A stretch of DNA of 64,000 nt from Taibaiella sp. Lineage in GTDB: Bacteria; Bacteroidota; Bacteroidia; Chitinophagales; Chitinophagaceae. The stretch covers positions 1 through 64,000 of the forward strand of contig JAHBTQ010000006.1 of NCBI GenBank assembly GCA_019638495.1. Reading direction: 5' to 3'. The notes below the pieces were generated by a model. It was given only the letters and a program-made list of their open reading frames with translations, was not told where the DNA came from and ran no database searches. The position numbers and the translations under genes were made by a program. Below are positions 10,326 to 18,274 of the stretch, in pieces (positions within the stretch are counted from its first letter, which is position 1; each line of letters begins with the position of its first letter).

Positions 10326-13300
10326 CTATGGTTGATAGATCAAACGCGTCGTTTGCGTGTTGCCATCACAACTGGTAAAACGGAGCAGATAAACACCACC
10401 CGCAATGCCAGCGGGAATTCTAAATTTATTAATGCCGGTTACTATTGCTGTTTGCTCCAGTTCGCGACCATCCATTGCAAATAATGAAACTGTTCCACTC
10501 ACAGAGCTTTCTATGTTTACCAAACCAACTGAAGGGTTAGGATAGACAACAAGTTCGAAGTATTTACTCGTTGCCGCTGCAATGGCATTTGTGGATTGCC
10601 CTTTTGCACTAACCGAACATGGTGCTATTCTCCTTATCACGTGGTTGTTGTTATCAGTGATAATTATGTCTCCATTAGGAGCTTCAACAAGCTCGTTCAC
10701 CAGACTAATTTCAGCGTCCAGCGATGATCCACCATCTCCATAATATCCATAAGAAGAACCGGCATAGGTAGATATCGTATCATTCTCTATTCTCCTTATC
10801 CTGCAATTGAACTGATCCGCAAAAAATATGCTACCACTGGAATGTACAAGAATGCCGGCCGGGTTGCTGAGCGTGGCCGCTGATGCGGGCCCTCCATCTC
10901 CTGAAAATCCGGAGGTACCTGACCCCGCTATTGTATGGATTATCCCAAAAGTGTCTATCATTCTCACTCTGTTCCCCTCAGCTTCAACAAGATATAGGTT
11001 TCCGGTTGCATCAAAATCCATCCCAAATGGATAGAAAATCCTCGCTGCAGTAGCCGGTCCACCATCTCCGGTAGTGCCGGGCACACCTGTTCCGGCAACC
11101 GTGGAAATAATTCCATCAGCATCTACCTTACGTATACGGCATCCGTTATAATCCATGATATACATTTCTCCACCAGGGCTAAACTTCACAACCGATGGAC
11201 GGGAGATATTTGTAGCCGTTGCGGGAACACCATCTCCTGAAAAACCAAGATACCCGGTACCGGCAACGGTTGTTATTATACCGGCTGGCGTAATCTTCCG
11301 CACTCTGTTGCTATAGTGATCTGCAACGAACAGATTACCGGACGCATCAAATGTGAGCTTATACGGCCCCTTGAACATTGCTGCCGTGGCCGGACCTCCA
11401 TCGCCAGAGTAGCCATAACCACCCGTTCCGGCAAACGTTGAAACTATGCCACTGGTCGATATTTTCCTTATCACGTTGGAATAATGATCGGCCACATATA
11501 AATTTCCGCTTGCGTCATAGGCTAGCCCCACAGGACCTCTCAATGCAGCAGATGATGCGGGTCCACCGTCGCCGCTGTAACCGTCTTCACCATTACCCAC
11601 GATGGTTGTAATTGTCGGCTCACAACCTGTTCTCACTCTTACCTGCTTGGTTACAGAACGAGTACCGCAAGTATTAGTTACGCTATATACAATGGTAACG
11701 GTGCCTGCGCTATGCCCGGTCAAAACTCCCCCACTGGTTATGGTAGCAATCGTAGGGTTGCCGGATGACCATGTGCCGCCGGGGATACTTGCAGTATATG
11801 TAGTCGCAGAATCTACCGGGATTGATTTCAATCCATAGATATAAAGTGATGCGGGATTCGGCGAAATACGGCGCACGACGTGGTTGAAATTGTCGGTCAT
11901 GACAATGCTGCCATCCGGGCCTTCGATCAATTCGTTGGGCCAGTAAACTGCCGCATCAATTGCCGCATCACCATCTCCCGAATAGCCGCACGATGTGCCG
12001 GCATAGGAACTGATTGTACCTCCCGATATCCTTCTGATTCGACAATTGAACTGATCAGCAACATAAATACTGCCATCAGAGTGAACCAGGATACCCGCTG
12101 GATTATTTAGCTGAGCCGCTGAGGCCGGGCCACCATCGCCTGAGAAGCCAGCTGTACCCGACCCGGCTATAGTATGAATTATTCCGGCATTATCAATCAT
12201 TCGCACAGTGTTGCCGCTGGCCTCGGCAAAATACAGGTTTCCTGCTGTGTCAAAGTCCATTCCAAACGGATAGAATATCTGCGCGGCTGTTGCGGGGCCG
12301 CCGTCTCCCGTCGTGCCGGGCGTGCCGGTTCCTGCATAGGTGGATATGATGCCGGCGGAATTGACCTTTCTGATACGGCAACCGTTGTAATCCAGTATAT
12401 ACATATCACCACCCGGGCCAAACTTCACTACGGCAGGGCGTGATATGTTCGTAGCCGTAGCCGGAACACCGTCACCCGAGAAACCAAGATACCCCGTACC
12501 GGCAACGGTAGAGATTATTCCATTTGGGCTTATCTTCCTGATCCTGTTGTTATAGTGGTCAGCTACAAACAGGTTACCCGAAGCATCAAATGTGATCTTG
12601 GTAGGACCTGCAAACGCAGCCGCAATTGCCGGCCCGCCATCGCCGGAAAAACCATATGAACCTGTTCCGGCAAATGTTGTGATAGTACCATCAGTCCTGA
12701 TTTTCCGTATCACACCTCCATAAAAATCGGCTACGTAAATATTCCCACTGGTATCGTATGCAACCCCGCCTGGCGCTACAAAGGCCGCATCCGTTGCAGA
12801 ACCTCCATCTCCTGCATATCCTTCAGTACCATTACCGGCAATGGTCGCAATGAGTGGCTCACACAATATTCTTACCCTGATATTCTTAGTAACAGTGTCA
12901 CTTCCGCAAATGTTCGAGACTATGTAGGAAAGAACTGCTGTACCCAAAATATGCCCGGTAACAGTACCCAGTGAATCAACACTTGCTATAGCCGGGTTTG
13001 AAGTAGACCAAACGCCACCAGGGGTAGCCGTAGCCAAAGAATATGTCACCGAAGAATCGATAACTACGCTTGACGGGCCCGTAATAGTGCCCGCAACTGG
13101 CATTACAACCACTTGCATGTCCTTTACTGCAAATACAGTTCCGCAAGAAGTGGACAGAGTGTACGTGATCACAGCGTTGCCTATAGCAACGCCATATACT
13201 ACTCCTGTACCAGCAGCCACGGTAGCTATGGAGGTATCTGAAGACGTCCACATGCCACCACTCACCGTGCTGGTAAGTACGGTAGTCCCGTCGAGGCAAA

Positions 13301-14960
13301 CTTCCGGAGAACCGGTTATGGTACCCGCTGTGGGTCCACCCACAGTCACGGTAGCAGTGGCAGAACAGCCCCAGCTTGCAACCGTGTATGTGATCGTTGC
13401 TGTGCCACCTGATACAGCGCTCACTACACCATAGCTGTTCACCGTAGCTACCGATGTGTTGCTGCTGCTCCATGTACCGCCACCACTTGCACTGCTCAAT
13501 GCCGTCGTTGTTCCGGGGCATACTGTCAGCTCTCCCGTTATGGCTGCGGGTGATGACTTTACGATCATCATCTGCGCCTTCTTGCAACCCGGGCTGGCTG
13601 TGTAGGTAATGTTCACACTGCCCGCAGTCACACCGGTCATAACGCCTGTAGTCAGGTCTACTGTTGCATGGCTGTTGCTCGCGGTCCAGGTACCCGCGCC
13701 CATCGCGTGGGTTAACGTTACTGAACTACCCTCGCACACATTAGGACCTCCCGCTATCGAGGCCATGGCCGCATTTACTGTTATTGTTTTCACTGTAGCA
13801 CAGCCGCCGCCTACGCGGTAACTTATATTCACTGTACCTGCGCCTATACCGGTTACCGTACCGCCATAGGTAGTCACAGTGGCCCTTGCAGTACTGCTGC
13901 TGCTCCAGGTGCCGCCACCTGTAGCATTCGTGACAGCTATTGTCTGTCCCACACACACCTCGTCAGGACCTGCACTTGCCGATGGACCTACATTCACCGT
14001 TACCACCGCCGTGCGGAAGCAACTGCTGCCTACCACGTAACTTATTGTTGACGTCCCCAGGCTCACACCTGTTACCACTCCAGTAGAAGAACCGATAGTG
14101 GCTACTGAAGGATCTGAACTGCTCCATGTACCTCCACCGGTGGCACATGTCAGCGTTGACGTATTACCTACGCAGATTGTCGTAGAACCGCCGAATGCAG
14201 CAACACCTGCTGATACCGTAAGAAATGGCTGTATGAGACACGAGCCCACTGTGTACCTGATGTAGGTGCCACCGCCAATAAAAGCGCTCAGCACCCCGGT
14301 AGTGGTATTGATCGTACCCACACTGGCGTTGCTGCTCATCCAGGTGCCACCTGACGGCGTACCGGTTGCAGTCTGCGTCACGCCTGCACATACAGGATTG
14401 GTAAGGCTTACCGTGGGTGTTGGGTTCACGGTCATTCCCCGTGTCACGTAGCAGTTGCCATAACTGTTACGGTAGGATATAGTGACTGTGCCGGCATTGG
14501 TCGCCGATGGCACCACAGAACCTCCTGTATTTATAGTGGCTATCGACGGGTCGCTGCTCGTCCAGTTATTACCTATCAGTGGGCTCACTGTGCAGGTTGC
14601 AGGCACGCCACCGGTACAGCGAATGTCCGACCCCATCGAAAAACCGATGTTGCCCATCACATATCCATTCACCGTAACTACAGCTGTGTAAACAGTAGAA
14701 GATGGATCAGTATAGCTGATGGTTGCCGTTCCGGCCGCAACACCCGTTACCTCTCCTGTAGTGGAGTTAACCGTGGCACGCGTAGCGTCTCCGCTGGCCC
14801 ATGTGCCACCAGAAGGTGTACCTGCTAAAGTGGTGCGCGATGCGCCTCGGCACACAACAAGGTGGCCGGAGATCTGTGAATGTGCTGCACCTGCGGTAAA
14901 AAGTACGACGGCAAGCAACAGCAACGCCAGCAATCTGGGGTTACGTTCCATAAGGGGCAA
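10326..14960 (-). CDS. Secreted BIG2 / twin NHL-propeller protein with T9SS type A sorting domain (1544 aa)
   Basis: Signal peptide (residues 1-29, ending AAHSQ) followed by seven to eight BIG2 units that match the 3257-residue neighbour closely up to about residue 545. Then come two more BIG2 units and two blocks of six NHL repeats (about 700-1040 and 1112-1455). The NHL blades show GDGGPATAA, GNLYVAD and NRIRKI. Each block should fold as a six-bladed propeller, and each is preceded by a BIG2 spacer. The two spacer-plus-propeller blocks are a tandem duplication of 1239 bp. The C-terminus (YPNPSVGLVNI to RLIYQP) is a T9SS type A signal, so export across the outer membrane is expected. NHL propellers usually bind proteins, glycans or nucleic acid; the target here is unknown. 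The start at 14960 puts a charged MERNPR stretch before the hydrophobic core. The gene has its own LytTR-like repeats upstream. Confidence 0.9.
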   Translation of the reverse strand: MPLMERNPRLLALLLLAVVLFTAGAAHSQISGHLVVCRGASRTTLAGTPSGGTWASGDATRATVNSTTGEVTGVAAGTATISYTDPSSTVYTAVVTVNGYVMGNIGFSMGSDIRCTGGVPATCTVSPLIGNNWTSSDPSIATINTGGSVVPSATNAGTVTISYRNSYGNCYVTRGMTVNPTPTVSLTNPVCAGVTQTATGTPSGGTWMSSNASVGTINTTTGVLSAFIGGGTYIRYTVGSCLIQPFLTVSAGVAAFGGSTTICVGNTSTLTCATGGGTWSSSDPSVATIGSSTGVVTGVSLGTSTISYVVGSSCFRTAVVTVNVGPSASAGPDEVCVGQTIAVTNATGGGTWSSSSTARATVTTYGGTVTGIGAGTVNISYRVGGGCATVKTITVNAAMASIAGGPNVCEGSSVTLTHAMGAGTWTASNSHATVDLTTGVMTGVTAGSVNITYTASPGCKKAQMMIVKSSPAAITGELTVCPGTTTALSSASGGGTWSSSNTSVATVNSYGVVSAVSGGTATITYTVASWGCSATATVTVGGPTAGTITGSPEVCLDGTTVLTSTVSGGMWTSSDTSIATVAAGTGVVYGVAIGNAVITYTLSTSCGTVFAVKDMQVVVMPVAGTITGPSSVVIDSSVTYSLATATPGGVWSTSNPAIASVDSLGTVTGHILGTAVLSYIVSNICGSDTVTKNIRVRILCEPLIATIAGNGTEGYAGDGGSATDAAFVAPGGVAYDTSGNIYVADFYGGVIRKIRTDGTITTFAGTGSYGFSGDGGPAIAAAFAGPTKITFDASGNLFVADHYNNRIRKISPNGIISTVAGTGYLGFSGDGVPATATNISRPAVVKFGPGGDMYILDYNGCRIRKVNSAGIISTYAGTGTPGTTGDGGPATAAQIFYPFGMDFDTAGNLYFAEASGNTVRMIDNAGIIHTIAGSGTAGFSGDGGPASAAQLNNPAGILVHSDGSIYVADQFNCRIRRISGGTISSYAGTSCGYSGDGDAAIDAAVYWPNELIEGPDGSIVMTDNFNHVVRRISPNPASLYIYGLKSIPVDSATTYTASIPGGTWSSGNPTIATITSGGVLTGHSAGTVTIVYSVTNTCGTRSVTKQVRVRTGCEPTITTIVGNGEDGYSGDGGPASSAALRGPVGLAYDASGNLYVADHYSNVIRKISTSGIVSTFAGTGGYGYSGDGGPATAAMFKGPYKLTFDASGNLFVADHYSNRVRKITPAGIITTVAGTGYLGFSGDGVPATATNISRPSVVKFSPGGEMYIMDYNGCRIRKVDADGIISTVAGTGVPGTTGDGGPATAARIFYPFGMDFDATGNLYLVEAEGNRVRMIDTFGIIHTIAGSGTSGFSGDGGPASAATLSNPAGILVHSSGSIFFADQFNCRIRRIENDTISTYAGSSYGYYGDGGSSLDAEISLVNELVEAPNGDIIITDNNNHVIRRIAPCSVSAKGQSTNAIAAATSKYFELVVYPNPSVGLVNIESSVSGTVSLFAMDGRELEQTAIVTGINKFRIPAGIAGGVYLLRFTSCDGNTQTTRLIYQP
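10610..13080 (-). repeat. Tandem 1239-bp duplication: BIG2 spacer plus six-bladed NHL propeller
   Basis: Two consecutive blocks, roughly 10610-11845 and 11846-13080, encode the same order of BIG2 unit and six NHL blades. The common string GGCTCAC falls at 11617 and 12856, giving a period of 1239 bp (413 codons). Block boundaries are approximate. The copies have diverged more than the 429-bp duplication in the neighbouring gene. Confidence 0.8.
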
Positions 14961-15029
14961 AGTTTTAAAGTAACAAATGATAATTACTTACAAAATTGCT
15001 AATTCCACATATAAAAGCAATAATTTCTT

Positions 15030-15058
15030 TACTAACGGTCGATTTTGTTTACGAACGG
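15030..15058 (-). promoter_or_regulatory. LytTR-like operator pair upstream of the NHL-propeller gene
   Basis: On the minus strand ACCGTTCGT (15050-15058) and ACCGTTAGT (15030-15038) lie exactly 20 bp apart, and both match the LytTR half-site consensus fully. The nearer copy is 70 bp upstream of the ATG at 14960. This is the clearest of the three pairs. Confidence 0.6.
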
Positions 15059-15100
15059 TAAACATCCACTAGGAATTTCCAGATATTGGACGATATGTGA

Positions 15101-16732
15101 TCACTTCTTCATCAAATTCAGCTTTGAAGCACCAATGCATCCGTTGGGCATCTGTATGGAAAGAAGGTCTGCCAGCGTCGGAGCGATGTCAGTCATATAC
15201 ACCTTTTCCGATGTATTTCCCTTTTGTATGTGCCATCCATACCACAACAATGGGATATGTGTGTCATATGGATTCCAGGTGCCGTGAGTTGTGCCGGTAG
15301 GCTTGCCTCCATTATCAAACCAGCCCGGTGATGGAATAATAAGTATTGATCCACTACGGTTCCTGTTATATCCATTGACCGCCATTGTCCGTATGGGTTC
15401 CGGCACAGGCGTACGGTCCAGGTGTTCCATATCGATGACGTAGGAAATACCATCCATATTCCGCAGCCACTCTACTATGGAAGCCCTAATTGTTTCACGA
15501 TCAAAGGTCGCCTTCGACACCGCAGACTCGTTGAGGCTAACCTGGTAATTCTCGTTGACCATAACAAGCGAGTCAACTCCGAACACTTCCCGTGCAGAGG
15601 CATTGAGCTTAGCAGTTGTTGCCTCGGTTTGAAGCCCGGCCGGCACTTTATTGTCTGTAAGGAAATGAGGATTGTGTGCACCACCATGGTCAGCCGTTAA
15701 GAAAACGAGATAATGGTTACGACCAAATCGATGGTCAAGGTATTTGAGAAAATCTGCAATGTCACGGTCCAGGCGCAGGTAGGTGTCCTCCATTTCTATA
15801 GAGTTGGGACCAAATCGATGACCCACATAATCAGTAGAAGAAAGACTGAGCGTAATGAAATCTGTTTCATCACCCCTACCCAACTGTTCACCTTCAATGC
15901 AGGCTTTGGCCATCTTAATGGAAAAAGTATTTCCCGCAGGTATACTTTTAATGAGTCCGTTGCGCGTCCTTACACTGAGCGTATCAAACCGGCGTGGAAA
16001 AACCGGCTTAGCCTCCCAATCGAAAGCGCCCTCATAGCTATTATCGTCTGCAGTGCTCTGAGTATATGATTCCTTGTCATAAAGTAGATCCCAACCTTGT
16101 TTTACAAGTTCATCACCTTCCCTGCGTCGATTGAACTCCGCAAGCCAGTTCGGAGTGGGGTTCTTATAGTAGGTACTACTCACAAAATTTCCTGTCTTGT
16201 CGTTATACCAATAAGCAGCATTCGCCAGGTGACCGGCAGGCAGAATGCTTGCTCTGTCTTTAAGAGCCACGCCATACACCCGCGACTTGAAATTTGTTGC
16301 CAGCCTCAGCTCATCGGTGATAGTAGTGGTGAGCAGGTTTGCCGGGCTCATTGATGTGCCATCCTGGTGGTCGCCCGTGATCTTGACTGTAGAGTCGTCG
16401 ACACAATAATGGTCAATTCCAGTAACGTTATCTGTCCATTCATTGCCAGCTATTCCATTCATAGAAGGTACCGATCCGGTATAGATACAGGCGTGACCTG
16501 GTCCCGTATAAGAAGGTAAGTAGTTAATGAATGTGTTGCGGCATTCGAAACCATCCTTCAAGAGACGGCGAAAACCATCGTTCCCAAACCTTGAATTATA
16601 GCGGTAAAGATAATCCCACCTCATCTGGTCGATCACGATACCCACCACTATTTTGGGGCGGTCCACCTGCCTTGTGCGACAGGAGAAAAGTGCAATAAAA
16701 GCAAACACCAAAAAAGATACTAATTTTCTCAT
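15101..16732 (-). CDS. PafA-like alkaline phosphatase, predicted lipoprotein (543 aa)
   Basis: Alkaline phosphatase superfamily enzyme expected to hydrolyse phosphate monoesters outside the cytoplasm. Key residues line up with Elizabethkingia PafA. Metal ligand Asp35 lies in IDQMRWD, nucleophile Thr76 in SYTGPGHA, Asn97 in GIAGNEW, and the Lys158/Arg160 pair in LKDRAS. Further ligands sit in TDYVGHRFG, TADHGG and THGTWNPYD. The Lys-x-Arg pair is typical of monoesterases in this superfamily rather than the diesterase (NPP) branch. The N-terminus is hydrophobic with a lipobox-like ALFSC (Cys18), suggesting a lipoprotein. It lies upstream of the NHL-protein gene on the same strand, but 140 bp and an operator pair separate them, so it is probably its own unit. 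Family assignment is firm; the natural substrate is not visible. Confidence 0.9.
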   Translation of the reverse strand: MRKLVSFLVFAFIALFSCRTRQVDRPKIVVGIVIDQMRWDYLYRYNSRFGNDGFRRLLKDGFECRNTFINYLPSYTGPGHACIYTGSVPSMNGIAGNEWTDNVTGIDHYCVDDSTVKITGDHQDGTSMSPANLLTTTITDELRLATNFKSRVYGVALKDRASILPAGHLANAAYWYNDKTGNFVSSTYYKNPTPNWLAEFNRRREGDELVKQGWDLLYDKESYTQSTADDNSYEGAFDWEAKPVFPRRFDTLSVRTRNGLIKSIPAGNTFSIKMAKACIEGEQLGRGDETDFITLSLSSTDYVGHRFGPNSIEMEDTYLRLDRDIADFLKYLDHRFGRNHYLVFLTADHGGAHNPHFLTDNKVPAGLQTEATTAKLNASAREVFGVDSLVMVNENYQVSLNESAVSKATFDRETIRASIVEWLRNMDGISYVIDMEHLDRTPVPEPIRTMAVNGYNRNRSGSILIIPSPGWFDNGGKPTGTTHGTWNPYDTHIPLLWYGWHIQKGNTSEKVYMTDIAPTLADLLSIQMPNGCIGASKLNLMKK

Positions 16733-16824
16733 ATGTAGCGCCAGAGCAGGATTCTATTGTTAAAATTGCGCCAACGCACCGTAAAATTGCGAAATCAGGG
16801 TTTAATTGCCCATGATATTTTTAT

Positions 16825-16832
16825 TATTTTTG
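16825..16832 (+). promoter_or_regulatory. -7 box (TATTTTTG) of the oxoamine synthase gene
   Basis: TATTTTTG matches the Bacteroidota -7 consensus TAnnTTTG, 78 bp before the ATG at 16911. A TTG at 16806-16808 is a weak -33 candidate with a short spacer of 16. Confidence 0.45.
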
Positions 16833-16910
16833 CGCCGTTCTAGAGGGGCTTTCAACATCTGACATTAGTCCCTAAGACTAACCCATTTATACTTCATCAA
16901 ATATCTACAC

Positions 16911-18161
16911 ATGGATTTATTCAAGAAGTTTGAGAACAGGCTGGGCCCGATAGGAGACTATGCAGAGAAGGCGCCAGGTTATTTCGCATTTCCCAAGCTG
17001 GAGGGCGAAATCGGGAACCGTATGAAGTTCCAGGGCAAGGAAAAAATTGTCTGGAGCCTTAACAACTACCTGGGGCTGGCAAACCACCCAGAGGTAAGAA
17101 AGGCTGACGCCGATGCTGCAGCAAAGTTTGGATTGGCATCACCGATGGGTGCGCGTATGATGAGCGGCAACTCCGATTACCACCTGCAACTGGAAAAAGA
17201 ACTTGCCGAATTTGTAGGCAAGGAAAATGCTATGCTGTTCAACTTCGGTTACCAGGGCATGGTGTCTACGATTGATACGCTGTGTAGCCGTCATGACGTG
17301 GTTGTATACGATGCAGAATCTCACGCATGTATCATCGATGGCCTTCGCATGATACCAAGTCACCGCTATGTATATAAGCACAACGACGTAGCTGATTGCG
17401 ACAAGCAACTGGCACGTGCTACTGAAATGGTGAAGAAGACAGGTGGCGGTATCCTTGTGATCACTGAAGGCGTGTTTGGCATGAGCGGCAACCAGGGCAA
17501 GATCAAGGAAATTGCTGCTTTGAAAGAAAAGTATGAATTCCGCCTGTTTGTAGATGATGCACATGGATTCGGAACAATGGGTAAGACCGGTGCAGGTATT
17601 GGCGAAGAGCAGAACTGCATGGACGATATCGATATCTACTTCTCTACGTTTGCCAAGTCTATGGCAAGCATAGGCGGCTTCCTGGCTGCTGACAAGAAAA
17701 TACTGACCTTCCTGCGCTACAACATGCGCTCGCAGATATACGCTAAGTCGTTGCCAATGGCCTTTGTGGTGGGCAACCTGAAGCGCCTGGAACTGCTGCG
17801 CACGCGTCCTGAGCTGAAGGAAAAACTGTGGAGCAATGTGCGTAAACTGCAGCAGGGCTTCCGTGATGCCGGCTTTGACCTGGGCACTACCAACACACCT
17901 GTAACACCTGTGTTTATGAAAGGTGGCCTGTATGACGCTGTGCAGCTTACATATGACCTGCGCGAGAATTTCGACATATTCTGCTCAGTGGTAGTTTATC
18001 CTGTAATTCCAAAAGGACAGATAGAACTTCGTATTATCCCTACAGCGGCACATACCGACAAGGATATCGAGGAAACACTGGCTGCATTCTCTGCTATTCG
18101 TGAGAAACTGGAGAAGAAGCTGTACCCGCAGGAAATGCCACAGGTAGGTGTGCCTGCGTAA
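16911..18161 (+). CDS. Alpha-oxoamine synthase, probable serine palmitoyltransferase (416 aa)
   Basis: PLP-dependent fold-type I enzyme of the group that condenses an amino acid with an acyl-CoA (Spt, KBL, BioF, HemA). Visible features are the N-terminal NNYLGLANHP, SHACIIDG, the PLP-binding FVDDAHGFGTMG (Asp215/Asp216, His218) and the Schiff-base lysine in STFAKSMASIGG (Lys249). The length of about 400 residues is normal. I favour serine palmitoyltransferase (3-ketosphinganine synthesis) because Bacteroidota make sphingolipids and the N-terminus (GPxGxYxEKAxGYFAFP) resembles proteins so annotated in that phylum. No bio or threonine-degradation genes are nearby. 2-Amino-3-ketobutyrate CoA ligase is the main alternative. 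A hairpin terminator follows. Confidence 0.75.
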   Translation: MDLFKKFENRLGPIGDYAEKAPGYFAFPKLEGEIGNRMKFQGKEKIVWSLNNYLGLANHPEVRKADADAAAKFGLASPMGARMMSGNSDYHLQLEKELAEFVGKENAMLFNFGYQGMVSTIDTLCSRHDVVVYDAESHACIIDGLRMIPSHRYVYKHNDVADCDKQLARATEMVKKTGGGILVITEGVFGMSGNQGKIKEIAALKEKYEFRLFVDDAHGFGTMGKTGAGIGEEQNCMDDIDIYFSTFAKSMASIGGFLAADKKILTFLRYNMRSQIYAKSLPMAFVVGNLKRLELLRTRPELKEKLWSNVRKLQQGFRDAGFDLGTTNTPVTPVFMKGGLYDAVQLTYDLRENFDIFCSVVVYPVIPKGQIELRIIPTAAHTDKDIEETLAAFSAIREKLEKKLYPQEMPQVGVPA

Positions 18162-18187
18162 CCTGACATTAATTTGATCTTCAACGG

Positions 18188-18217
18188 AGCGCAGCAGAAA
18201 TGTTGCGCTTCTTTTTT
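18188..18217 (+). terminator. Rho-independent terminator after the oxoamine synthase
   Basis: A 9-bp stem (18188-18196 with 18201-18209, one G-U pair) is closed by a GAAA tetraloop and followed by CTTTTTT. It lies 26 bp after the stop at 18161 and separates the gene from metG. Confidence 0.9.
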
Positions 18218-18274
18218 GCCTTTCTAAGACCTATTGAGGCTTTTGACCTTAAAACTTAACTTGCAGCCTGATTT

